Position numbers and translations under genes: made by a program
The notes under the pieces: model-generated
The model's database searches: none
Told to the model about the DNA's origin: nothing
Seen by the model: only the letters and a program-made list of their open reading frames with translations
Origin: Rhodobacteraceae bacterium HTCC2083
GTDB taxonomy: Bacteria > Pseudomonadota > Alphaproteobacteria > Rhodobacterales > Rhodobacteraceae
Direction: 5' to 3'
DNA: 64,000 bases
Assembly (NCBI GenBank): GCA_000156115.1
Contig: DS995276.1
Coordinates: 3,084,178-3,148,177, forward strand
Shown here: positions 32,770 to 41,470 of the stretch, in pieces
Layout: every line of letters starts with the position of its first letter
Position numbering within the stretch: the stretch's first letter is position 1

Positions 32770-35700
32770 GCACACGTTTAAAGACCGCTGGTCGCTTTAC
32801 GTATGGCGGCAAGCAGCTCTCGTTCGATTTCAACGGCAAACAGCTTAAGGGCGTTGAGGGCGACACGCTTGCCTCTGCCCTGCTGGCTAACGATCAGATG
32901 ATGGTCGGGCGTTCGTTCAAATATCACCGTCCGCGCGGCATTGTCGCAAGCGGTGGGGAAGAGCCGAACGCGCTGTTTAACATGGGGTACACGAACACGT
33001 TTGAGCCGAACCAGCGCGCGACAACAACCGAACTGTTTGACGGTGCCAAGATCGGGTCGCAAAACCATTGGCCGACACTGGAATTCGATGTCGGTGCGCT
33101 CAATACCTATCTTAGCCGGTTCCTGCCTGCGGGTTTTTACTACAAAATGTTCATGTATCCGCGCGCCTTTTGGAAGCACGTGTACGAGCCGATTATTCGT
33201 CAATCCGCAGGCCTTGGCAAAGCGCCCCGCGCGGAGGATCGCGATCCGGATACGTACGAGCATTTCTATTTTTTCGCGGATGTCATGGTCGTTGGTGGCG
33301 GTATCGCAGGTCTGCAAGCGGCGAAGGCCGCCGCGCTTACGGGCGTTAAAGTTCTACTGGTCGAGCAAACCGCCCATTGGGGAGGACGCGCGCCTGTGGA
33401 TGGCGGTGAGGTCAATGGCCTGCCTGTGGATAAATATGTGGATAATCTCGTGGCGGAGCTGTCCGCGATGGAAAATGTCACGATGCGCACACGCTTGATG
33501 GGCGCAGGAGTTTATGACCACGGCTATACGCTTGGTTATGAGCGTTTGACGGATCATGCGCCCAACATCGTTGGCCCGCGTCATCGTCTCTGGCGTATTC
33601 GTGCAGGGCATATCGTGACTGCGACAGGCGCGATTGAACGCCCCATTAGTTTCGCGGGCAATGACATTCCGGGCGTTATGCTAGCTTCTGCTGTGCGCGA
33701 CTATGCGGTGAACTTTGGTGTTTCCGTCGGGGATCGCACTGTTGTTGTCACAAATAATGACGATGCCTACCGTACGGCGATCACTTTAAAGGGCCTTGGC
33801 CTTGACGTGCCTTGTATCATTGATGCGCGCGCAGGCGGTGCGGGTGCCTTGGCAGAAGAGGCCAAAGCGCTTGGCATTCGAGTCGAAAACGGCAAGGCAA
33901 TTTCAAAGGTCAAAGGTGGCAAACGCGTCACGGGCATCCTGCTTTGTGCGCAGGCTGGTGAAGGCGGTGTGCTGGAAGAGATCGAGTGTGACGTGGTCGC
34001 TATGTCGGGCGGTTGGTCACCTGTTGTGCATTTGTGGTCTCATTGCGGCGGCAAGCTGTTTTGGGACGATGCGCAATCGCATTTCCGGCCTGACAGCGAA
34101 CGTCCTCCTTTGGGAGCGAAGGGCGAAGGCTTTGTCTCTGTTTCTGGTTCAGCGAACGGACATTTGCAGCTCGCTGAATTGATTGGTGACGCGCATGGTG
34201 CCGGTCTTGCCGCAGGTAAGGCCACAGGCGGTAAGCCTGTCAAAGCGGCCATCCCAGAAGGTGTGCCAACGTCTGAACATCCGGTCGAACCCGTGTGGCT
34301 GATGCCGCAAGGTGCGGGCATTAAACTGCGCTCCAAAGCATGGCTCGATTACCAGAACGACGTGAAAGTGTCCGACGTTCAACTGGCCGCGCAAGAAGGC
34401 TTTGAAAGCGTCGAACATGCAAAGCGTTACACGACTTTGGGTATGGCGACGGACCAAGGTAAATTAAGTAATATCAATGGATTGGCGATACTTTCTGATG
34501 TGTTAGGTCAGCCTATTCCGCAGACGGGCACAACTACGTTCCGCCCGCCTTATACGCCAATTTCCATGGGTGCGATTGGTGGTGAAGCGAGGGGAAAAGT
34601 GTTCCAGCCCTTGCGCAAGACCCCGCTGTACGAGTGGAGCGACAATAAAGGTGCTGATTGGGAACCAGTAGGTGCGTGGCGTCGTCCGTTTGCTTATCTT
34701 CGGCCCGGTGAAAGTGTACATGACGCGGTGAACCGCGAAGTTAAGAACACGCGCGAAAACCTGGGGCTCTTGGATGCATCGACGCTTGGCAAGCTGATCG
34801 TTAAAGGGCCGGACGCGGGCAAGTTTCTCGACATGCTTTACACCAATATGATGAGCACGCTGAAAGTTGGAAAATGCCGCTATGGTCTGATGTGTTCAGA
34901 GAATGGTTTTCTGATAGACGATGGCGTCGTTGCGCGCATCGATGATGTAACATTCCTATGTCACACAACGACGGGTGGGGCCGAGACGATCCATGGTCAC
35001 ATGGAAGAATGGCTGCAAACAGAGTGGTGGGATTGGAACGTTTATGTTGCCAATGTCACAGAGCAATATGCGCAGATCGCGGTTGTCGGACCCAATGCTC
35101 GCAAGGTGCTGGAAAAGTTGGGTGGCATGGATGTGTCCAAAGACGCACTGGGCTTTATGGAGTGGGCTGATGGCACGATAGGCGGTTTTGATGCACGGGT
35201 CTATCGGATCTCTTTCTCTGGCGAATTGAGCTATGAAATCGCGGTGCCTTCCAGCCAAGGTTTGGCCTTTTGGGAGGCCTTGCACGCCGCTGGCGAGGAG
35301 TTCGGAGTGATGCCTTATGGCACCGAAACGCTGCACATCTTGCGCGCTGAAAAGGGCTTCATCATGATCGGGGATGAGACCGACGGCACAGTCATCCCGC
35401 AGGATCTGAACTTGCAATGGGCGCTAAGTAAAAAGAAAGAAGACTACCTTGGCAAACGCGCACATCAGCGCAGCCATATGGCAGACCCTGAGCGTTGGAA
35501 GCTGGTGGGGCTTGAGACTGTGGATAAGTCTGTCTTACCAGATGGCGCTTATGCAGTGGAAGAGGGCGTAAAGGCCAACGGCCAGCGCAATATGTTTGGG
35601 CGTGTAACGTCGACCTATTACTCCGCCAATCTTGAGCGTGGTATTGCAATGGGGCTGGTGAAAAACGGCCCAGATCGCATGGGCGAGGTGATTAATTTTC

Positions 35701-35783
35701 CGAAGACTGACGGCTCGATCATCAAGGCGAAAATTGTTGATCCGGTGATCTATGACAAAGATGGGGAGAAGCAAAATGTTTAA
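32766..35783 (+). CDS. soxA: Sarcosine oxidase subunit alpha
   Basis: 1005 aa. The N-terminal domain resembles 2Fe-2S proteins (LKGVEGDTLASALLANDQ), then an NAD/FAD fold (VMVVGGGIAGLQAAKAAAL), and a C-terminal aminomethyltransferase/GcvT-like domain (from about residue 620) that transfers the oxidised methyl group to tetrahydrofolate. The ATG at 32766 overlaps the soxD stop; the frame upstream to 32745 is inside soxD. soxG overlaps its end by 8 nt. Confidence 0.96.
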   Translation: MSTRLKTAGRFTYGGKQLSFDFNGKQLKGVEGDTLASALLANDQMMVGRSFKYHRPRGIVASGGEEPNALFNMGYTNTFEPNQRATTTELFDGAKIGSQNHWPTLEFDVGALNTYLSRFLPAGFYYKMFMYPRAFWKHVYEPIIRQSAGLGKAPRAEDRDPDTYEHFYFFADVMVVGGGIAGLQAAKAAALTGVKVLLVEQTAHWGGRAPVDGGEVNGLPVDKYVDNLVAELSAMENVTMRTRLMGAGVYDHGYTLGYERLTDHAPNIVGPRHRLWRIRAGHIVTATGAIERPISFAGNDIPGVMLASAVRDYAVNFGVSVGDRTVVVTNNDDAYRTAITLKGLGLDVPCIIDARAGGAGALAEEAKALGIRVENGKAISKVKGGKRVTGILLCAQAGEGGVLEEIECDVVAMSGGWSPVVHLWSHCGGKLFWDDAQSHFRPDSERPPLGAKGEGFVSVSGSANGHLQLAELIGDAHGAGLAAGKATGGKPVKAAIPEGVPTSEHPVEPVWLMPQGAGIKLRSKAWLDYQNDVKVSDVQLAAQEGFESVEHAKRYTTLGMATDQGKLSNINGLAILSDVLGQPIPQTGTTTFRPPYTPISMGAIGGEARGKVFQPLRKTPLYEWSDNKGADWEPVGAWRRPFAYLRPGESVHDAVNREVKNTRENLGLLDASTLGKLIVKGPDAGKFLDMLYTNMMSTLKVGKCRYGLMCSENGFLIDDGVVARIDDVTFLCHTTTGGAETIHGHMEEWLQTEWWDWNVYVANVTEQYAQIAVVGPNARKVLEKLGGMDVSKDALGFMEWADGTIGGFDARVYRISFSGELSYEIAVPSSQGLAFWEALHAAGEEFGVMPYGTETLHILRAEKGFIMIGDETDGTVIPQDLNLQWALSKKKEDYLGKRAHQRSHMADPERWKLVGLETVDKSVLPDGAYAVEEGVKANGQRNMFGRVTSTYYSANLERGIAMGLVKNGPDRMGEVINFPKTDGSIIKAKIVDPVIYDKDGEKQNV

Positions 35784-36342
35784 GGCAGTAAGCGCTTTAC
35801 AAGGTGTATCTTTCAACGATGGTATCGCGGAGGTCCGTGAGCTGGGTTTGCGTGGCATGATCACTTTGCGTGGCGATCTAGCAGATAAAAAACTGATTAA
35901 AGCGGTGAAAGGGTTTGCGGGTCGCATGCCTGAGCCGCGCACGGTTGCGCTGAAGGACGATAATATTGCGGCCTGGATGAGCTCGGACGAGCTGCTGCTG
36001 ATGGTGCCCCATGAGGATGTGTCAAGCACGATTGAAACGCTAAATGCCTCGCTACAGGGCACGCATTTTCTGGCCGCGAATGTGTCTGATGCGCGTGGCG
36101 TGTTCGAAGTGATCGGCCCCCATGCGCGCGAAGTTATGGCCAAGCTTGCACCCGTGGATTTTTCTCCTGATGCATTCAAGATGGGGATGTTTCGACGCTC
36201 GCGTCTCGCGCAAGTCCCCGCTGCGTTCTGGATGAATGAACAGGATGCATTTACAGTCGTGTGTTTTCGCTCCGTTGCAGAATATATGTTTGATTTACTG
36301 AGTATTGCCGCGCAAGCGGGTTCTGAGGTCGACGCGCTCTAG
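35776..36342 (+). CDS. soxG: Sarcosine oxidase subunit gamma
   Basis: 188 aa. The protein starts MFKAVSALQGVSFNDGI at the ATG 35776, overlapping the end of soxA. It has the GcvT-like fold of the gamma subunit (GVFEVIGPHAREVMAKLAPVD, AFTVVCFRSVAEYMFDLL). Last gene of soxBDAG. Confidence 0.93.
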   Translation: MFKAVSALQGVSFNDGIAEVRELGLRGMITLRGDLADKKLIKAVKGFAGRMPEPRTVALKDDNIAAWMSSDELLLMVPHEDVSSTIETLNASLQGTHFLAANVSDARGVFEVIGPHAREVMAKLAPVDFSPDAFKMGMFRRSRLAQVPAAFWMNEQDAFTVVCFRSVAEYMFDLLSIAAQAGSEVDAL

Positions 36343-36378
36343 TCGTGTTTCTAGATTGAACTATATCTGAATTTAAGA

Positions 36379-36406
36379 GCTCGGCCCTTGACCTTAGGGG
36401 CTGAGC
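36379..36406 (+). terminator. Stem-loop between soxG and sodB
   Basis: GCTCGGCCC pairs with GGGCTGAGC (one G-U) around a ~10-nt loop. No clean T run follows, so it may be a weak terminator or an attenuator ahead of sodB. Confidence 0.4.
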
Positions 36407-36452
36407 GCTTTCTATCTGGACAAAGTCTTCTCAACTCAAAGGACCCGATACA

Positions 36453-37052
36453 ATGGCATTCGAACTCCCAAAACTTCCCTACGCCCACGACGCTTTGGCT
36501 GACCTTGGCATGTCTCAAGAGACGCTTGAGTATCATCACGACCTGCACCACAAAGCTTATGTCGATAACGGCAACAAGCTGATTGCTGGCACCGAGTGGG
36601 AGGGTAAGACTCTCGAAGAAATCATCACAGGAACCTATGACGCGCCTTCCGTTGCGCAGAACGGTATCTTCAACAACATTAGCCAGCTTTGGAACCACAA
36701 CCAGTTCTGGGAAATGATGGGGCCGGGCCAATCGTCGATGCCGTCCGAGTTGGAAGCGGCGATCAAGGACAGCTTTGGATCCGTCGACAAGTTCAAAGAA
36801 GAGTTCGCGGCAGCGGGTGCGGGTCAATTCGGATCCGGCTGGGCGTGGCTGGTAAAAGACGCTGATGGTGGTTTGAAAGTAACGAAGACTGAAAACGGTG
36901 TGAACCCGCTTTGCTTTGGTCAAACTGCGTTGCTTGGCTGTGATGTTTGGGAGCATTCCTACTACATCGATTTCCGCAACAAGCGCCCTGCGTATTTGTC
37001 CAACTTTATGGATAATTTGGTCAACTGGGAAAATGTTGCCTCACGTATGTGA
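36453..37052 (+). CDS. sodB: Superoxide dismutase (Fe/Mn family)
   Basis: 199 aa. Metal ligands are in LEYHHDLHHKAYVDN (His), NHNQFWEMM (His) and CDVWEHSYYIDFRNKRPAYL (Asp and His). It converts superoxide to H2O2 and O2 in the cytoplasm. AAAGGA stands before the ATG. Its place after the peroxide-producing sarcosine oxidase may be coincidence or oxidative-stress coupling. The choice of Fe over Mn is by resemblance only. Confidence 0.94.
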   Translation: MAFELPKLPYAHDALADLGMSQETLEYHHDLHHKAYVDNGNKLIAGTEWEGKTLEEIITGTYDAPSVAQNGIFNNISQLWNHNQFWEMMGPGQSSMPSELEAAIKDSFGSVDKFKEEFAAAGAGQFGSGWAWLVKDADGGLKVTKTENGVNPLCFGQTALLGCDVWEHSYYIDFRNKRPAYLSNFMDNLVNWENVASRM

Positions 37053-37081
37053 TACAGGTTTCTCTTTAAGTTTTGAAAGGT

Positions 37082-37111
37082 GCCGTCCCATTCACAGGGG
37101 CGGCATTTTTT
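37082..37111 (+). terminator. Terminator between sodB and the LOG-like gene
   Basis: GCCGTCCC (37082-37089) pairs with GGGGCGGC (37097-37104), one G-U, followed by ATTTTTT. It ends sodB transcription and lies between convergent genes. Confidence 0.75.
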
Positions 37112-37162
37112 GAGGGGCGGGACGCTCCGCGGGGAGTTTACCTGGCAAGGTGAAGATCGGCT

Positions 37163-37702
37163 TTAGGCGAAGTTACTCATCGCTTCTTCTGGCGTCGCCG
37201 CGATTTGGAAAAAGTCTTTGATGTTTTCTTTCGCAAACCCTTGCGCAATGACGTGATCGAGTAGGGCGAGCAAAGGATCCCAATAGCTGTTGATATTGAT
37301 GAGAACGATGGGTTTGTTGTGCAGTCCCAATTGCGCCCATGTGAGCACTTCGAAGAACTCATCAAGCGAGCCTGCGCCACCTGGCAGGAGCGCGATTACA
37401 TCGGAGTTCATGAACATGACTTTCTTTCGCTCATGCATGTTTTCCGTGACGATATAGGAGGTGAGATCAGTTTTGCCGACTTCCCAGTTCACCAGATGTT
37501 GAGGGATCACACCAAAGGTTGCGGCCCCGTCTTTTTGTGCAGCGCGCGCCACGCGCCCCATTAGTCCAACATCGCCTGCACCGTAGACCAAGCGCATCTT
37601 ATGTGACGCGATCAAGCGCCCAATCGTGTCTGCTGCCGCGCCGTATGCGCCATCAATTCCGTCTGATGCGCCGCAAAAGACACAAATAGAGCTTTGTTGC
37701 AT
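37163..37702 (-). CDS. LOG-family protein (TIGR00730; nucleoside 5'-monophosphate phosphoribohydrolase-like)
   Basis: 179 aa Rossmann fold. The family motif PGGxGTxxE appears as LLPGGAGSLDEFFEVLTW, with Ser where Thr is usual. The N-terminal VFCGASDGID and YGAGDVGLMG bind the nucleotide. LOG proteins release free bases from cytokinin ribotides in plants and act on AMP-like substrates in bacteria. It diverges from the LysM gene over 99 bp. Confidence 0.9.
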   Translation of the reverse strand: MQQSSICVFCGASDGIDGAYGAAADTIGRLIASHKMRLVYGAGDVGLMGRVARAAQKDGAATFGVIPQHLVNWEVGKTDLTSYIVTENMHERKKVMFMNSDVIALLPGGAGSLDEFFEVLTWAQLGLHNKPIVLININSYWDPLLALLDHVIAQGFAKENIKDFFQIAATPEEAMSNFA

Positions 37703-37763
37703 TTAATTCCCCTTATTTTTGGTATTTTGACCGATGAATCCATATTTGCTATATATGGCTAAA

Positions 37764-37782
37764 GCACGCGGCAAAAGCGTGC
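37764..37782 (+). promoter_or_regulatory. Inverted repeat in the leader of the LysM gene
   Basis: GCACGC and GCGTGC are separated by 7 nt, 19 nt before the ATG. It could fold in the mRNA leader or be a protein-binding site. Confidence 0.3.
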
Positions 37783-37801
37783 ATTTTGGAGATGGGTTAC
37801 G

Positions 37802-39124
37802 ATGAGTTATCATGCTTTCCTTTCATCGGGAACGGGCGTCACCGTGGGCGCTGGTGCGACTTTGATCGGTGCCTTGGCCGTTGCAGGATATGTGAGCGGC
37901 GCGTTTTCGAGCCTGCCTGAACCCGTTCTTGAGCCCAAGGTCGCTGTTGCGGAAACTGTTGCTGTGACACCTGACGTCGATCCCGTCGCGCCAAAGCCGA
38001 CACTTTCGGAAAGTGCGCCCAAAACACCCAGCTTTGATGTTGTGCGTGTCGAGACCGACGGCGCTGCAATGATCGCGGGCAATGCCGAAGCGGGCAGTAT
38101 GATTGATATTCGTGTTAATGAAACGGTTGTCGCGCAAGTCAAAGCCGACAGTCGCGGGAATTTCGCTAGTTTTGTGACCTTGCCGGAAAGCAAAGACGCG
38201 CAGGTCTTGACGCTTGTAAGTGAGGCGCAGGTCGCTGCCAGTGAACAGGTGATTGTTGCGCCTATCGTTGTTGAACAAGCCACGCCGACGGTTGCGCCTG
38301 TAGTTGTTGAAGTGATTGCGGCTGACACGCCTGCGTCGCAGGATGTGCCGTTGGTTGTTGAAAAAGCCACGCCCCTGGTTGCGCCTGTAGTTGTCGAAGC
38401 GATTGCGGCTGACACGCCTGCGTCGCAGGATGTGTCGTTGGTTGTTGAAAAAGCCACGCCTGCGGTTGCGCCTGTAGTTGTCGAAGCGATTGCGGCTGAT
38501 ACGCCTGCGTCGCAGGATGTGCCGTTGGTTGTTGAAAAAACCAGGCCGACGGTTGCGCCTGTAATTGTCGAGAACATTGTGGAAGAAACGCCTGCCGCGC
38601 CAGAGGCACCTGTCGTTCTTTTGGCGAGCAAGGAAGGCGTGCGCGTCTTACAAGCGCCTAAGCCTGATGCAATGACAGCGCTTTTGGGGTCCATTTCTTA
38701 TGATGACGCGGGCGATGTTGCCTTGACTGGGGCCGCCAGTGGTGAGTTTGTGCGCGTCTATCTAAACAACAGAGCGGTTGCGACATCCCAGATTGAAGCG
38801 AATGGTGATTGGCAGGCGGGATTGCCTGCAGTCGATACTGGCATTTACACGTTGCGTGTGGATGAGCTGGATAAGCAGGGTCAGGTCGTGGCGCGCGTTG
38901 AGACACCGTTCAAACGCGAAGAGCCCGAGGTTTTGGCCGCTGCGACAGAGACCGAAAAGCTCGTGCAAGCGATCACCGTGCAGCCTGGGTCCACGCTTTG
39001 GGCGATTGCACAAGAACGTTATGGCAGTGGCACACTATATACGCGCGTTTTTAAAGCGAATGCGGACACGATCAAAAACCCTGATCTGATTTATCCGGGG
39101 CAAGTTTTTAGAGTTCCTGACTGA
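37802..39124 (+). CDS. LysM peptidoglycan-binding protein with tandem repeats
   Basis: 440 aa. One N-terminal membrane helix or signal anchor (GVTVGAGATLIGALAVAGYV), a first Ig-like module (MIAGNAEAGSMIDIRVNETV), then four 29-residue repeats VVEKATPxVAPVVVEAIAAD... (residues about 156-271), a second Ig-like module (VALTGAASGEFVRVYLNNRA) and a C-terminal LysM domain (ITVQPGSTLWAIAQERYG ... IYPGQVFRVPD). LysM binds N-acetylglucosamine chains. The Val/Ala/Pro repeats probably form an extended spacer across the periplasm. GATGGG near the start serves as ribosome site. Confidence 0.9.
   Translation: MSYHAFLSSGTGVTVGAGATLIGALAVAGYVSGAFSSLPEPVLEPKVAVAETVAVTPDVDPVAPKPTLSESAPKTPSFDVVRVETDGAAMIAGNAEAGSMIDIRVNETVVAQVKADSRGNFASFVTLPESKDAQVLTLVSEAQVAASEQVIVAPIVVEQATPTVAPVVVEVIAADTPASQDVPLVVEKATPLVAPVVVEAIAADTPASQDVSLVVEKATPAVAPVVVEAIAADTPASQDVPLVVEKTRPTVAPVIVENIVEETPAAPEAPVVLLASKEGVRVLQAPKPDAMTALLGSISYDDAGDVALTGAASGEFVRVYLNNRAVATSQIEANGDWQAGLPAVDTGIYTLRVDELDKQGQVVARVETPFKREEPEVLAAATETEKLVQAITVQPGSTLWAIAQERYGSGTLYTRVFKANADTIKNPDLIYPGQVFRVPD
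38267..38614 (+). repeat. Four 87-nt tandem repeats inside the LysM gene
   Basis: Units begin at 38267, 38354, 38441 and 38528. The first three are nearly identical in DNA (VVE-ATP-VAPVVVE-IAADTPASQDV); the fourth has diverged. The high DNA identity suggests recent expansion and likely length variation among strains. Confidence 0.9.
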
Positions 39125-39187
39125 GGTCACTGGTCTTTCTAGGCACGCGTGATTATCTGTACTGTCCAAGCCCGAGGACGTGATGAT

Positions 39188-40999
39188 ATGAGACGACTGA
39201 CCCCCACTAATGCAGCTCTTTCCGATCAACGCGCCTCGGGATGGCGTGTTATTCGTCGCGTCGCGCCTTATCTTTGGCCAAACGATAAACTCTGGGTCAA
39301 ACAGCGTGTTGTTTTGGCACTGGTGATGTTGTTCGTCGCGAAGATTGTCGCTGTTGGAACGCCTTTGATCTACAAACGCGCGGTCGATGCCCTTTCCGGT
39401 GCAGGCGTTCCGGATTTGGCACTTGGCGCGATTGGTCTAACTATCGCCTACGGCATGGCGCGTTTGATGACCAATGGCTTTCAGCAATTGCGCGATGTGG
39501 TTTTTGCCAAGGTCGGCCAGGGCGCTTTACGCGCGCTGGCTTTGCAAACGTTTGAGCATATTCACCGTCTGTCCATGCGGTATCACATTAGCCGCAAAAC
39601 CGGTGGGTTGAGTCGGATTATCGAGCGGGGTGTGAAAGGCGTCGATTTCTTATTGCGCTTCTTGCTGTTCTCCATCGGGCCTTTGGTGCTTGAGCTGTTC
39701 ATGATCGCGGGAATCCTATTTTTCTTGTTTGATGTTTGGTATCTCGCAGCCGTGTTCGTCACGATTGCTTTTTATATTTGGTTTACATTCGCTGTCACGG
39801 AGTGGCGCGTGAAGCTGCGCAAGCAGATGAATGACCAAGACACGGACGCAAATCAAAAGGCGATTGATAGCCTGTTGAACTTTGAAACCGTGAAGTATTT
39901 CGGGGCCGAAGCACGTGAAGCGCGGCGCTACGATAGCGCGATGGAATTGTATCAAGTGGCAGCGCTCAAGACCTCGTATTCGCTGGCGTTCTTGAACTTT
40001 GGCCAGTCTTTTTTGATCACCACAGGTTTGGTTGTGGTCATGGTGCTCGCCGCGATGGGTGTGCAAGCGGGAACGATGACTGTAGGCGATTTCGTTTTGG
40101 TGAATGCCTACATGATTCAGATAACGATGCCTTTGAATTTTTTGGGCACAGTCTATCGCGAAATCCGACAGGCCTTGGTCGATATGGGTGAGATGTTTGA
40201 TCTCTTGGAGCAACCCCCAGAGGTCGCCAACAAGGACAATGCGCAGGATCTTAAAATTGTGGGCGGCCATGTGTCCCTGCGCGATGTGCATTTTGGCTAT
40301 GAGGTGGAACGTCCGATCTTGAAAGGTGTCGATCTGGATGTACCCGCTGGTCAGAACGTGGCGATCGTAGGCCCGTCGGGCTCTGGTAAATCGACCATCG
40401 GGCGGCTCTTGTTTAGGTTTTATGATGTGACTGGCGGCACCCTAACGATTGACGGGCAGGACGTGCGTGACGTGACGCAGACCAGCCTGCATGATGCGAT
40501 TGGCGTAGTGCCGCAGGACACTGTGCTGTTTAATGACACCATCCGCTACAATATCGCTTACGGCAAAGACGGGGCGAGCCATTCCGAAATTGAAGACGCC
40601 GCGCGCGCAGCACAGATCCACGATTTCATTATAGCTCTGCCGGATGGGTATGAAACGACCGTAGGCGAGCGTGGATTGAAGCTTTCAGGTGGCGAAAAAC
40701 AGCGCGTCGGTATTGCGCGGACTTTGCTGAAAAACCCGCCGATCCTGCTTTTGGACGAAGCGACTTCGGCGCTTGATAGCGGCACGGAACATGACATTCA
40801 GGACGCTTTGGCGCGCGCCGCAGAAGGGCGCACAGTGATCACAATTGCGCACCGTTTGTCGACGATTGCGGATGCGGACCGCATAGTTGTGCTTGCAGAT
40901 GGGCAGATCGCAGAGCAGGGCAGCCACGCGGAGTTGCTCACGCTTTCGGGCAAATACGCCGCCCTTTGGGATCTACAACAAGCGGAAGACGCGGCATGA
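39188..40999 (+). CDS. Atm1-type ABC transporter (heavy metal/glutathione-conjugate exporter)
   Basis: 603 aa half-transporter from the ATG 39188, with GAGGA upstream. Six transmembrane helices (about residues 30-310) with YHISRKTGGLSRIIERG and NFETVKYFGAEA are typical of Atm1/ABCB7 relatives. The ATPase domain has Walker A GPSGSGKST, signature LSGGEKQR, Walker B ILLLDEATSAL and switch His in IAHRLST. Bacterial Atm1 exports glutathione-complexed metals and is linked to Fe-S homeostasis. Confidence 0.93.
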   Translation: MRRLTPTNAALSDQRASGWRVIRRVAPYLWPNDKLWVKQRVVLALVMLFVAKIVAVGTPLIYKRAVDALSGAGVPDLALGAIGLTIAYGMARLMTNGFQQLRDVVFAKVGQGALRALALQTFEHIHRLSMRYHISRKTGGLSRIIERGVKGVDFLLRFLLFSIGPLVLELFMIAGILFFLFDVWYLAAVFVTIAFYIWFTFAVTEWRVKLRKQMNDQDTDANQKAIDSLLNFETVKYFGAEAREARRYDSAMELYQVAALKTSYSLAFLNFGQSFLITTGLVVVMVLAAMGVQAGTMTVGDFVLVNAYMIQITMPLNFLGTVYREIRQALVDMGEMFDLLEQPPEVANKDNAQDLKIVGGHVSLRDVHFGYEVERPILKGVDLDVPAGQNVAIVGPSGSGKSTIGRLLFRFYDVTGGTLTIDGQDVRDVTQTSLHDAIGVVPQDTVLFNDTIRYNIAYGKDGASHSEIEDAARAAQIHDFIIALPDGYETTVGERGLKLSGGEKQRVGIARTLLKNPPILLLDEATSALDSGTEHDIQDALARAAEGRTVITIAHRLSTIADADRIVVLADGQIAEQGSHAELLTLSGKYAALWDLQQAEDAA

Positions 41000-41440
41000 T
41001 TTGGGCATTAACGGACCTCTTTAGTGTCGGCTTCACTTCTATTTCAGTGTCTGCTGTTGTTAGGCCAAAGCTTGGGTGGGGCCTCAAATAGTCGCCGAAA
41101 AAAATATCAAGCTGGCAGGACAAGAGCTTTTGGGCTTTGTCACGCTTGGGTCTTTACCCGCTGATCGCGTTAAGAGACATTTTGGAGTGCGACAATGGCT
41201 GTTCCATGCCTTCCTTCGGGTTTGCATTTGTGCTCACGGGCTCTCGTGGTGCTTCTGTGTTCACGAGGAAAGCTTGGCTGGGGCATTTTATTCCCTCACG
41301 CAGCGGTGCTTTTGCCATTGCTCATTTGGACGCTTCTTTACGCTATTTCACCGCTTCTCGAAAAGCGTTGGCTTGAGCGGGTATTTGGCGCGGATTACTT
41401 AGAGTACAAAACCAAAACACTGCGCTTTTTGGTTTTTTGA
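41000..41440 (+). pseudogene. Degenerate isoprenylcysteine/PEMT-type methyltransferase remnant
   Basis: No single frame spans the region. The last frame (41195-41440) ends LLPLLIWTLLYAISPLLEKRW and then LERVFGADYLEYKTKTLRFL, the characteristic C-terminus of small membrane methyltransferases of the isoprenylcysteine carboxyl methyltransferase type. Upstream, short hydrophobic pieces lie in other frames, as expected after frameshifts. It follows the Atm1 gene directly. The SAM-binding middle could not be traced, so the extent is approximate. Confidence 0.4.
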
Positions 41441-41470
41441 AGGAGAGCACGCGATGCCGCCCCCCTCACT

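Noticed and set aside
41137-41376. 79-aa plus-strand frame after the Atm1 gene as an intact gene
   Set aside because: It reads as low-quality sequence in a region where the recognisable methyltransferase ending lies in another frame, so it is treated as part of a remnant.
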